Positions 1 through 7,522 of a stretch of 64,000 bases of DNA are shown piece after piece. Numbering within the stretch: the stretch's first letter is position 1; each line of letters opens with the position of its first letter. The position numbers and the translations under genes are program-made. A model generated the notes under the pieces. It saw only the letters and a program-made list of their open reading frames with translations. It did not search any database and was not told the origin of the DNA. The stretch is from Candidatus Tidjanibacter faecipullorum (GTDB taxonomy: Bacteria; Bacteroidota; Bacteroidia; Bacteroidales; Rikenellaceae). The stretch covers positions 88,950 through 152,949 of the forward strand of contig DXCC01000004.1 of NCBI GenBank assembly GCA_019116245.1, given 5' to 3'.

Positions 1-654
1 GCGGAAAGCGATCAGACGGGCCACATCCTCCTTGCGGATATATCCCTCCTCGGCAGCCACCTCGATCAGCGTATCGAAATTCGAGAGGCTGTGGTTGGTC
101 ACCTGGGCCTCGCGCAGGTGATCCAGACCGGTCTGCATGCCGTAGGTGAAGATGCTGGCCACGCCGAGCACCTCGGCCCCCGCTTCGCGCAAGGCCTTCA
201 CCACCTCGATGCAGCTGTCGCCCGTCGAGATGAGGTCCTCGATCACAACCACCTTCTGTCCCTTCTCCAGACGGCCCTCGATGCGGTTCGTACGGCCGTG
301 ATCCTTGGCGCTGCTGCGCACGTAGCCCATCGGCAGGTCAAGCAGCGTAGCCGTGATGGCGGCGTGGGCGATGCCGGCCGTGCTGGTTCCCATCAGCACC
401 TCGCACGACGGGTAGAGCTCGCGCACGATCCGCGCCAGACCGGCCTCGATGTGATCCCTCACGCGCGGTGCGGTGAGCGTCAGACGGTTGTCGCAGTAGA
501 TCGGGCTCTTGATGCCGCTGGCCCAGGTGAAGGGCTGCTCGGGGCGGAGAAATACCGCGCTGATCGAGAGCAGGTCCTTGGCAATGATACGTTCCAAATC
601 TTTCAGGGTTCCTGCCTGGCAGCAGTTGCACCCGTTGTCGTGTTTCTGTTCCAC
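1..654 (-). CDS. pyrE: Orotate phosphoribosyltransferase (3' end outside window)
   Basis: Transfers the phosphoribosyl group of PRPP to orotate, giving OMP; cytosolic, fifth step of UMP synthesis. Visible are the substrate region FTWASGIKSPIYCDNR and the PRPP-binding motif VVVIEDLISTGDS. It is the last visible gene of pyrCKDFE, beginning about 46 bases after pyrF stops. The start is unsettled. No ATG lies in frame between the pyrF stop and the conserved core. A GTG at 654 adds a Cys-containing lead-in (NGCNCCQAG). A CTG at 606 gives LKDLERIIAKDLL, which is where family members usually begin. I chose the GTG because it is the only common start codon upstream of the core. Function certain, start not. 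Confidence 0.93.
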   Translation of the reverse strand, partial: MEQKHDNGCNCCQAGTLKDLERIIAKDLLSISAVFLRPEQPFTWASGIKSPIYCDNRLTLTAPRVRDHIEAGLARIVRELYPSCEVLMGTSTAGIAHAAITATLLDLPMGYVRSSAKDHGRTNRIEGRLEKGQKVVVIEDLISTGDSCIEVVKALREAGAEVLGVASIFTYGMQTGLDHLREAQVTNHSLSNFDTLIEVAAEEGYIRKEDVARLIAFR

Positions 655-700
655 TTTCTTATGTCGTTTTTCAACTTTCTCTTCTCTGTTTGTTCGTCCC

Positions 701-1402
701 CTACCGCATCAGGAACTCCTTCATGCAGCGGCGATAGGCCCCTACCGGATCGGCAGCCTGGGTGATCGGACGGCCCACCACGATGTAGTCCGTACCGATT
801 TCGGCTGCACGGGCCGGCGTAGTGATGCGCACCTGGTCGCCCTTGTCGCCGTCGGCAAAACGCACGCCCGGCGTCACGGTCATGAATCCGGCGCCGCAGG
901 CCTCCTTCACCATGCCGGCCTCCAGCGGCGAGCAGACTACGCCGTCCAGACCGGCCTCCTTCGCATTGCGGGCGTAGTGGACGATCGTGTCGTTGATCGG
1001 GGCATTGATGAGCAGTTCGCGCTGCATGCGCTCCTCGCTGGTGGAGGTCAGCTGCGTGACGGCAATCAGCAGGGGGCGGGTTCCGTCCGGACGGGTCAGT
1101 CCCTCCAGGGCGGCGCGCATCATGTCGATCGTACCGGCCGCATGTACGTTGGTCATGTCCACGTCAAGCTGGGAGAGTACGGCCATCGCCTTTTTCACCG
1201 TATTGGGAATATCGTGCAGTTTCAGGTCGAGGAAGATGCGGTGTCCTCGGCGCTTGATCTCGCGCACGATCGAGGGGCCTTCGGCGTAGAAAAGCTCCAT
1301 GCCGATCTTCAGGAAAGGTTTCTCCTGGGTGAAGAGGTCGAGAAACCGGAAGGTATCTTTCGCGCTGGGAAAGTCGCAGGCGATGATTACGTCTTTTGCC
1401 AT
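701..1402 (-). CDS. pyrF: Orotidine 5'-phosphate decarboxylase
   Basis: Decarboxylates OMP to UMP in the cytosol. At 233 residues it is of the short (type 1) kind found in Bacillus. The catalytic motif [10 protein letters not shown] spans residues 59-68 with Lys61, and the phosphate-binding end reads [12 protein letters not shown]. The start [14 protein letters not shown] matches the family N-terminus; a longer frame runs upstream but would overlap pyrD. It lies 44 bases after pyrD and just before pyrE, so it is probably co-transcribed. Many Bacteroides carry the longer type 2 enzyme instead, from memory of the family; the short type with this gene order suggests a different origin for the cluster. 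Confidence 0.95.
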   Translation of the reverse strand: MAKDVIIACDFPSAKDTFRFLDLFTQEKPFLKIGMELFYAEGPSIVREIKRRGHRIFLDLKLHDIPNTVKKAMAVLSQLDVDMTNVHAAGTIDMMRAALEGLTRPDGTRPLLIAVTQLTSTSEERMQRELLINAPINDTIVHYARNAKEAGLDGVVCSPLEAGMVKEACGAGFMTVTPGVRFADGDKGDQVRITTPARAAEIGTDYIVVGRPITQAADPVGAYRRCMKEFLMR

Positions 1403-1446
1403 GTGTGGTGTTGTATATCGTTGTCGTTGTTGTTTCCGTATGCTTG

Positions 1447-2385
1447 TCACGCCACGCCGATGATGTCGCGCAGGCGGGTGATGCCCAGTTTGGCCATTTC
1501 GGCGGGCAGCGCCTCGATGATCTCCTTGCTGGCGTAGGGGTTGCGCAGGTTGATGGCGCCCGTCTGGACGGCCGTCGCACCGGCCATCATCATCTCGATC
1601 ACGTCGCGAGCCGTCGCCACGCCGCCGCACCCCATCACGGGGATCCGGCACGCCTTGGCCACCTGATAGACCATGCGCAGGGCCACGGGGAAGATCGCCG
1701 GCCCGGAAAATCCGCCCATCGTATTGGCGATAACCGGTTTGCGGGTCTTCACGTCGATGCGCATGCCCAGCAGCGTATTGATGAGCGTCAGACCGTCGGC
1801 TCCCGCCTCCTCGCACGCCTTGGCGATCGACACGATGTCGGTCACATTGGGGCTGAGCTTCATGTACACGGGTTTGGTGGTCACCGCCTTCACGGCGCGG
1901 GTCACCTCGTAGGCGCTCTCCGGCACCGTGCCGAAGCTCATTCCGCCGTGCTTGACGTTCGGGCAGCTGATGTTCACCTCGATGATGCCCACCTGCCGCT
2001 CCTTGTCAATCCGCTCGCAGCAGTAGGCATAGTCCTCCACCGAGAACCCGCTGATGTTGGCCACCACGGGTTTGTGGAAGATGCGGGCCATCCGGGGCAG
2101 CTCCTGACTAATCACGGCCTCGATGCCCGGGTTCTGCAGTCCCACGGCATTGATCATGCCGTCGCGGCACTCGGCGATGCGGGGCGTCGGGTTGCCGAAG
2201 CGCGCCTCGCGCGTGGTGCCCTTGAAGGAGAACGATCCGAGAATGTCGAGATCGTAGAATTCGGCAAACTCGGCGCCGAATCCGAACGTTCCGCTGGCGG
2301 GCACGATCGGGTTGTCGAGCTTCAGCCCGCTCAGTTCGACGGACAGGTCACAGGTCCGCTCCGTATCTTTATGCTGTGCGTTCAT
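1447..2385 (-). CDS. pyrD: Dihydroorotate dehydrogenase B, catalytic subunit
   Basis: Oxidises dihydroorotate to orotate with FMN, passing electrons to NAD+ through PyrK (class 1B). The 312-residue protein has the class 1 catalytic-loop cysteine at Cys141 within VNISCPNV, the motif GLQNPG near residue 82, and the C-terminal FMN-phosphate region with [10 protein letters not shown]. Its ATG begins one base after the pyrK stop codon, so the two subunits are very likely translationally coupled, as expected for a heterotetramer. The adjacent pyrK separates it from the class 2, quinone-dependent enzymes. Confidence 0.96.
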   Translation of the reverse strand: MNAQHKDTERTCDLSVELSGLKLDNPIVPASGTFGFGAEFAEFYDLDILGSFSFKGTTREARFGNPTPRIAECRDGMINAVGLQNPGIEAVISQELPRMARIFHKPVVANISGFSVEDYAYCCERIDKERQVGIIEVNISCPNVKHGGMSFGTVPESAYEVTRAVKAVTTKPVYMKLSPNVTDIVSIAKACEEAGADGLTLINTLLGMRIDVKTRKPVIANTMGGFSGPAIFPVALRMVYQVAKACRIPVMGCGGVATARDVIEMMMAGATAVQTGAINLRNPYASKEIIEALPAEMAKLGITRLRDIIGVA

Positions 2386-2386
2386 C

Positions 2387-3133
2387 TTATTCCCAGATTA
2401 TCTCGTCCGTCTTCAGTACGGGCCCCTCGCGGCAGATGCGCTTGTTGCCCCCCTTGGTCTTGCAGGTGCAGCCCATGCAGCCGCCGAAGCCGCATCCCAT
2501 GCGCTCCTCGAAGCTGAACTGGCCGGGCACGTCGCCGATCGCGCCGCCCAGCGCACGCAGCATCGGCATCGGACCGCAGGCATACACATAGTCGTATGCG
2601 GGTCGTTCGCTGCGGATGGCATCCGTCACGAAGCCCTTGACGCCCCGCGAACCGTCGGCCGTCGCCACGATCACCCGGGCGCCCAGCGCGGCGAACTCGT
2701 CGGCATAGAAGATCTCCTCCTGCGTATTGAAGCCCAGCACGACGGTCACCTCGCGTCCTTCGGCCAGCAGCCTCCGCGCCAGGTTGTAGAGCGGGGGGAC
2801 GCCTACGCCGCCGCCCACCAGCAGAGCCTGCTCGCGGCAGGTCGTCGTATCGAAACCGTTGCCCAGTCCGGTGAGGATGTCGAGCCGCTCGCCGGCCTTC
2901 ATGCCGGCCATCCGTTCGGTTCCCTCCCCCACCACTTTATATATCAGCGTAATCGTCCGCTCGTCGTAGTCACACACCGAAATCGGACGGCGCAGAAATT
3001 TGCCGGGCACCTCGATATTGACGAACTGGCCCGATGCGGTGAGATACTGCGTGTCGCCCGCCACCACCATCCGGTATACCGACGCGGTCAGCGGCTCGTT
3101 CGACACAATCTCGTATATTCCTTTCTTATACAT
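2387..3133 (-). CDS. pyrK: Dihydroorotate dehydrogenase B, electron-transfer subunit
   Basis: Iron-sulfur flavoprotein that accepts electrons from PyrD and reduces NAD+. The 248 residues show the FAD motif RRPISVCD (49-56), the nucleotide-binding loop GGGVGVPPL (108-116), YACGPMPM (184-191) and a [2Fe-2S] cluster site at Cys214, Cys219, Cys222 and Cys234 (C-x4-C-x2-C-x11-C). It sits 35 bases after pyrC and one base before pyrD. The pyrC-K-D-F-E order is that of the Bacillus pyr operon without the carbamoyl-phosphate synthase genes. Confidence 0.95.
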   Translation of the reverse strand: MYKKGIYEIVSNEPLTASVYRMVVAGDTQYLTASGQFVNIEVPGKFLRRPISVCDYDERTITLIYKVVGEGTERMAGMKAGERLDILTGLGNGFDTTTCREQALLVGGGVGVPPLYNLARRLLAEGREVTVVLGFNTQEEIFYADEFAALGARVIVATADGSRGVKGFVTDAIRSERPAYDYVYACGPMPMLRALGGAIGDVPGQFSFEERMGCGFGGCMGCTCKTKGGNKRICREGPVLKTDEIIWE

Positions 3134-3168
3134 TGTCTTCGTTTTCGCTCTTCGTTTTTCGTCCGCCG

Positions 3169-4434
3169 TTACCGTCCGTCATAGGCCGTGCGGCCGTCCA
3201 CGAGGGTCATCACACACCGGCCCTGCACCTCCCATCCCTCGAACGGGGTGGCATGGCCCATCGAACGGAAGGTGGACGGATCCACCTTGTAGCGCGCCTC
3301 CAGGTCGAAGAGCGCCACATCAGCCGGAGCGCCGACCGTCAGCAGACCGCCCAGCCCGAAGAGGCGTCCGGGCAGCACGCTCATCACCTCGAAGAGCCGC
3401 TCGAGGGTCAGCTTGCCCTCCAGCACCAGGTATTTGTACAGCACGGGGAAAGCCGTCTCCAGCCCCACGATGCCGAATGCGCTTCCCTTCAGACCGCGCG
3501 ATTTCTCCTCCGCCGAATGGGGGGCATGATCCGTGGCGATCACGTCGATCGTACCGTCCTGCAGACCGCGCAACAGCGCATCGCGATCCGCGGCGCTGCG
3601 GATCGGAGGATTCATCTTGAAACGGCCCTCCTCCTGCAGATCCATGTCAGTCAGCACCAGGTAGTGGGGCGCCGTCTCACAGCTCACCCGCAGGCCCTCG
3701 GCCTTGGCGCGGCGCACCAGTTCGACGCTCTCCTTCGTGGAGACGTGGCAGACGTGGTATTGACACCCCGTGCGGCGCGCCAGCGCGATGTCGCGCTCCA
3801 CCTGCCGCCACTCGCTCTCGGAGCAGATGCCCCGATGGCCGTGCAGCCGGGCATACTCGCCGTCGTGGATGTAGCCGCCATTGAGCAGGCTGTTCACTTC
3901 GCAGTGGGCCACGATCGGTTTGCCGAGCGAAGAGGCCAGCTTCATCGCCTGCAGCATGTCGCCCTCCTCCTGCACGCCGCGGCCGTCGTCGGAAAAGCCG
4001 ACCACGTCGCGTTTCATGGCCGCCATCTCGGAGAGTTCGCCGCGACCCATCTGTCCCCTGGTAATCGTACCGTAGGGGATCACCTTCACCGCCGCCGTGC
4101 GACGGATAATCTCCAGCTGTTCCTCCAGATGCGCCTTCGTATCGGGAGCGGGTTTGAGGTTGGGCATGGGGCACACGGTCGTATAACCGCCGCAGGCGGC
4201 CGCCGCGCTGCCCGTGGCGATCGTCTCCTTGTAGGCGAAACCGGGTTCGCGGAAGTGGACGTGCACGTCGATCAGTCCCGGCACCACATGGAGCCCCGTC
4301 GCGTCGATCACCTCCGCGCCTTCTTCGTCCACCTGGCTGCCCACGGCCGTGATGATGCCGTCCTCGATGCGTATGTCGGCCGCCACGAATGCGCCGTCGA
4401 CATACGTTCTGCCGCCTTTGATCACCCTTTTCAT
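3169..4434 (-). CDS. pyrC: Dihydroorotase
   Basis: Zinc amidohydrolase that cyclises carbamoyl aspartate to dihydroorotate. With the start at 4434 it has 421 residues. Metal-binding His58 and His60 lie in DVHVHFREPG; further ligands are in PIVAHCEVN, YHVCHVSTKES and DVIATDHAPHS. A second in-frame ATG at 4479 abuts the T-tract of the upstream terminator and would add a non-conserved lead (MESGLLRDATNN), so I prefer MKRVIKGG. It is the first gene of pyrCKDFE and is preceded by a promoter, a leader ORF and a terminator. The sequence resembles the longer class I dihydroorotases of clostridia and bacilli; this is a judgement by eye. Confidence 0.95.
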   Translation of the reverse strand: MKRVIKGGRTYVDGAFVAADIRIEDGIITAVGSQVDEEGAEVIDATGLHVVPGLIDVHVHFREPGFAYKETIATGSAAAACGGYTTVCPMPNLKPAPDTKAHLEEQLEIIRRTAAVKVIPYGTITRGQMGRGELSEMAAMKRDVVGFSDDGRGVQEEGDMLQAMKLASSLGKPIVAHCEVNSLLNGGYIHDGEYARLHGHRGICSESEWRQVERDIALARRTGCQYHVCHVSTKESVELVRRAKAEGLRVSCETAPHYLVLTDMDLQEEGRFKMNPPIRSAADRDALLRGLQDGTIDVIATDHAPHSAEEKSRGLKGSAFGIVGLETAFPVLYKYLVLEGKLTLERLFEVMSVLPGRLFGLGGLLTVGAPADVALFDLEARYKVDPSTFRSMGHATPFEGWEVQGRCVMTLVDGRTAYDGR

Positions 4435-4479
4435 CGCTGTTCTGTTATTTGTTGCGTCCCGCAGGAGACCGCTTTCCAT

Positions 4480-4509
4480 AAAAAAGGCAGCCTTTTCAAA
4501 AAGCTGCCT
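4480..4509 (-). terminator. Intrinsic terminator in the pyr leader (candidate attenuator)
   Basis: On the minus strand AGGCAGCUUUU pairs with AAAGGCUGCCU, an 11-bp stem including one G-U pair, closed by the 3-base loop UGA and followed by six U. It lies about 120 nt into the transcript and 45 nt before the pyrC start. The loop UGA is the stop codon of the leader ORF 4606-4496, so a ribosome finishing that ORF would occupy the stem. It could instead be a distant terminator for the pirin gene, but the pyr promoter lies between the two. Confidence 0.85.
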
Positions 4510-4606
4510 GAAACTCTTCGTAACGGAAAGAGGAAAGGGAAAACGACGCCTCCACCGGCATACTCGTGCTCGTGTGCTTGGCCATTTTGTCGTTCCGCGC
4601 GTCCAT
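4496..4606 (-). CDS. Putative pyr leader peptide (36 aa)
   Basis: Short ORF starting about 22 nt into the predicted pyr transcript. The peptide begins MDARNDKMAKHTSTS and ends FSLSSFRYEEFQAAF; its UGA is the loop of the downstream terminator. Codons 21-28 cover an uninterrupted 19-nt pyrimidine tract (4543-4525, TTTTCCCTTTCCTCTTTCC) that ends 15 nt before the hairpin. In E. coli pyrBI, RNA polymerase pausing at a U-rich tract under low UTP lets the leader ribosome catch up and prevent termination. The layout here is the same, but translation has not been shown. Internal ATGs at 4585 and 4561 are also in frame. Confidence 0.6.
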   Translation of the reverse strand: MDARNDKMAKHTSTSMPVEASFSLSSFRYEEFQAAF

Positions 4607-4634
4607 CTCCGTTTCGTGATTGCTTAAATTGGTG

Positions 4635-4666
4635 CAAAGTTAACGGTTATTTCAGGAATTCGCAAA
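4635..4666 (-). promoter_or_regulatory. Promoter of the pyr operon
   Basis: TTTG at 4666-4663, a 20-bp spacer, then TAACTTTG at 4642-4635: a full match to the Bacteroidota primary sigma consensus. Transcription should begin near 4629, giving a leader of about 195 nt before pyrC. Confidence 0.85.
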
Positions 4667-4722
4667 GAGTTCCCCGTAATTTTTCGGTAACCGTCTCGCA
4701 ACACAAACGACACGCCGCTTCG

Positions 4723-5457
4723 TCACGCTTCGTCCTCTTCCTGCTTCCAGTTCTGCATGGGCACCTCGACCAGCAGCAGCCGGGCCGGCGCAAGGGCCCG
4801 CACCGTCACTTCCTCCGCATCCGTCACCCCCACGGCATCCTGTGCCGCCAGTTCGACATCCGCCATGGCCGCCTCGCCCTCGATCAGAAAGGCATAGCAA
4901 CCGTTCCCGGCACGGTGAAGCCGATAGGAGGCTTCCGCTCCGGCATCCAGACCGATCAGCCAGATCCAGGCATCCTGATTGATCGGCAGCACCCCGTCGC
5001 CGCCCACGGGCGAGGCCACGGGCTGCCAGCCATTGCGCACCGCCGGCGCGAGCGTCACCCGGTGGTAGGCCGGCGGCAGTTCGTACCGGCGCGGAAAGAT
5101 CCACAGTACCAGGTAGTGCACCTCCTCCTGCGGACTGTTGTTATAAGTGGTGTGGACAATGCCCGATCCGGCGCTGATGACGTCGGCCTGCCCGGCCGTC
5201 AGGGTCACCATGTTGCCCATGTTGTCGCCATACTCCAGCGTACCCTGCAGCGGAATCGCCACAATCTCCATATTGTCGTGCGGATGCGCATTCATTCCCT
5301 CGCCGGGCAGCATCGTCACCTCGTTCAGCACGCGGAGCGCTCCGAAGTTGATCCGGCGCGGATCGTAATAATTGGCGAAGCTGAAATTGAAGTAACACCG
5401 TCTCCAGCCGCTGTCCGCAAAGCCCCGGCTTTCCGCCCGATGAATCACCCTTTCCAT
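4723..5457 (-). CDS. Pirin family protein
   Basis: Bicupin protein of 244 residues; family members bind a metal, and some (YhhW) show quercetinase activity. The N-terminal cupin has HPHDNME (His58, His60, Glu64) and GSGIVHTTYN with His102. In typical pirins the last motif reads HxE (for example HSEYN); here the Glu position is Thr104, so the usual four-ligand metal site looks incomplete. It is transcribed towards pyrC but separated from it by the pyr promoter. No clear promoter or terminator was found for it. The substrate is unknown. Confidence 0.88.
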   Translation of the reverse strand: MERVIHRAESRGFADSGWRRCYFNFSFANYYDPRRINFGALRVLNEVTMLPGEGMNAHPHDNMEIVAIPLQGTLEYGDNMGNMVTLTAGQADVISAGSGIVHTTYNNSPQEEVHYLVLWIFPRRYELPPAYHRVTLAPAVRNGWQPVASPVGGDGVLPINQDAWIWLIGLDAGAEASYRLHRAGNGCYAFLIEGEAAMADVELAAQDAVGVTDAEEVTVRALAPARLLLVEVPMQNWKQEEDEA

Positions 5458-5795
5458 AAACTAATTTTCCCTTGGTTGTCGGCGCGGCACCCGACAGGCG
5501 GATGCCGTTTCACCTATCGGATTAACAAAAATCATTCCATTCGTGCCACGTCCCGTTTCACCGCCCCGGCCCGGCAACGCCTCATTGACAAGCAAACCAT
5601 TCTATACAAACCAATTATCCCCACTCGAAAATAGCATAAAAAGCCCTGAAAAAATTTCATAAGGTCCCACCATTCCCGGCCCGGTCCTCCCCGTTGCCCC
5701 CGTCGTCCGGCGGCGGCAACGGGGCGGCCAACCGCCCCGACGATTTGACGATTCACCCGGCCGACCGCATGGAAAAAATCGCTTACTTTGTCTTC
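5458..5795. other. Intergenic region between divergent genes
   Basis: About 340 bases between the divergent pirin and DUF454-GNAT genes. The middle (5580-5660) is AT-rich and probably holds the pirin promoter, but no complete TTTG/TAnnTTTG pair can be placed. The sequence TTACTTTG at 5783-5790 is a near-match -7 box for the plus-strand gene. No RNA gene or conserved ORF was recognised. Confidence 0.4.
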
Positions 5796-6590
5796 ATGAA
5801 AATCGTCTATACCGTCCTGGGATCACTGACGCTGGCGCTGGGCATCCTCGGCATCTTTCTGCCGCTGCTGCCCACCACGCCGTTCCTGCTGCTCTCGGCC
5901 TGGTGCTACTGCCGCAGCTCCGACCGGCTCTACGGCTGGCTCATGGGCCATCACGTACTGGGCGGCTACATCCGCAACTACCGCGACAAACGGGCCATCA
6001 CCCCGGCCGGCAAGGCCGTCTCCCTCGCCCTGCTGTGGATCACCCTCTGCTACTGCATCTTCGCGGTCACCGACCGGCTGTGGCTGCAACTGTTGCTGGG
6101 AGCAGTGCTGATCGGCGTGACCCTTCACATCCTCTCGTTCCGCACCCTGCGCCGCAGCGAAAACCTGCACATTCTCCCGACCGACACCCCCGCCCGCAAG
6201 GCCCGGCGCGACGCCCTGCTCGCCCGCCTGCGCAAGGAGCAGAGCCTGCCGCCCGATTTCGTCCCGGCAGCGGACCACGACAGTTTCCTGCTCCGGGCCG
6301 AGGGAAAGGATGTGGGATGCGCCTTCTTCCGCCGCCAGCCCGAGGGCCGGCTTGCCGTGGAGGGCATCTTCCTGCGCCGCGAAGCCCGTGGCCGGGGTTA
6401 CGCCCGCGAAACCTTCGCCTTTGCCGAGTACCTCTGCAAGCGCCACGGACTGCACACGCTCTGTGCCACCATCGACGGACGCAACGGACGCGGCGTGGCG
6501 GTCTATGCCAAGAGCGGTTTTCTCATCACCGCCACCCTCACCGACGGCAACACCACCCGCTACGTGATGGAGCGCACCGTACAACCTTAA
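5796..6590 (+). CDS. DUF454 (YbaN-like) membrane protein fused to a GNAT acetyltransferase
   Basis: 264 residues. The first ~120 are a DUF454/YbaN inner-membrane domain: MKIVYTVLGSLTLALGILGIFLPLLPTTPF forms the first hydrophobic hairpin, then two more segments around 75-115. After a basic linker the C-terminal ~95 residues are GNAT-like: EGIFLRREARGRGYARETFAFAEYL holds the acetyl-CoA loop (R-G-R-G-Y-A) and VYAKSGFLI the usual end. This suggests a membrane-tethered N-acetyltransferase; its substrate is unknown. The start is placed at 5796 because an upstream ATG (5769) precedes the possible -7 box. EFR1 follows 31 bases later, probably co-transcribed. Confidence 0.8.
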   Translation: MKIVYTVLGSLTLALGILGIFLPLLPTTPFLLLSAWCYCRSSDRLYGWLMGHHVLGGYIRNYRDKRAITPAGKAVSLALLWITLCYCIFAVTDRLWLQLLLGAVLIGVTLHILSFRTLRRSENLHILPTDTPARKARRDALLARLRKEQSLPPDFVPAADHDSFLLRAEGKDVGCAFFRRQPEGRLAVEGIFLRREARGRGYARETFAFAEYLCKRHGLHTLCATIDGRNGRGVAVYAKSGFLITATLTDGNTTRYVMERTVQP

Positions 6591-6621
6591 TTATTGACAA
6601 ATCCAACCAATCCTTCCGACC

Positions 6622-7392
6622 ATGATCTTCTATTTTTCGGCCACCGGCAACTCCTACTGGATCGCCCGCCTGCTGGGCGAACGCTTCGGCCTGCCCCTCG
6701 TCTCGGTCACGGAGGCCGCCCACCGGAACGTCTACCGCTACGATGTCTCCGCCTCCTCCCGGCTGCTGTTCGTGCTGCCGGTCCACTCGTGGGGCCCTTC
6801 GCTCTCGATGCTCACCTTCATCCGGGAACTCGAACTGACCGGTTACCGCGGCCAGCCCGTCCACGCCGTCTGCACCTGCGGTGACGACTGCGGCGAAACC
6901 GACCGCATCCTGCGCCACGCACTGCACCGGAAAGGACTTGCACTGCTGGGTACCTTCTCGGTCACCATGCCCAACACCTACGTGCTCTTCCCCTCGTTCG
7001 ACGTCGATCCGGACGATGTCGCCGCCCGCAAGCTGGCCGAAGCCCCCGCCCGCGTGGCCGCCATCGCCGATGCCATCGATGCCAACCGCCCCGCCGGCTC
7101 CCTCTACCGTGCCGGCAGTTCGGCCGGCGTGAAGACCCGGCTGGTCTACCCCCTCTTCCGCCGGTTCATCCGGGGCCGGGTGCGGTTCCATGCGACCGAC
7201 CGCTGCATCGGCTGCGGACTCTGCGTCACCGTCTGCCCCGAAAACAACATCCGCATGGAGGGCGACCGCCCCGTATGGAGCAACCGCTGCGTACAGTGCC
7301 TCGCCTGCCTCCACCGCTGCCCGACCCGCGCCGTCGAATACGGCACGAAAACCCAGCAGAAGGGACGCTACAAGAACCCGAAGGTCTATTGA
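6622..7392 (+). CDS. EFR1 family ferrodoxin (flavodoxin domain plus two [4Fe-4S] clusters)
   Basis: 256-residue cytosolic electron-transfer protein. The N-terminal flavodoxin-like domain has the FMN phosphate loop FSATGNS (residues 5-11). The C-terminal part holds two ferredoxin motifs, CIGCGLCVTVCPEN and CVQCLACLHRCPTRA, each C-x2-C-x2-C-x3-C-P, followed by a basic tail. This is the EFR1 (ferrodoxin) layout of anaerobes. Its partner is unknown; it sits directly downstream of the DUF454-acetyltransferase gene. Confidence 0.9.
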   Translation: MIFYFSATGNSYWIARLLGERFGLPLVSVTEAAHRNVYRYDVSASSRLLFVLPVHSWGPSLSMLTFIRELELTGYRGQPVHAVCTCGDDCGETDRILRHALHRKGLALLGTFSVTMPNTYVLFPSFDVDPDDVAARKLAEAPARVAAIADAIDANRPAGSLYRAGSSAGVKTRLVYPLFRRFIRGRVRFHATDRCIGCGLCVTVCPENNIRMEGDRPVWSNRCVQCLACLHRCPTRAVEYGTKTQQKGRYKNPKVY

Positions 7393-7472
7393 CCACCCCG
7401 CCTCCGGCTCTCCAGCCCCGGAACCGCCGCCCGGAATTGCACCTGCCGGAGGCGAATTTCCGGGAGTTTGGT

Positions 7473-7480
7473 TATCTTTG
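7473..7480 (+). promoter_or_regulatory. -7 box for the BACON-like lipoprotein gene
   Basis: TATCTTTG, 43 bases before the ATG at 7523. No good -33 TTTG lies at the usual distance, so this is half a promoter. Confidence 0.5.
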
Positions 7481-7522
7481 CCTGTGGCCGCCGCCCCGCT
7501 GCGGCCGATACGCTCCGACACC

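Noticed and set aside
4435..4630. PyrR-binding attenuator of the Bacillus kind.
   Set aside because: The conserved PyrR anti-antiterminator loop is not found, and no pyrR gene is present; the leader fits a coupled-translation scheme better.
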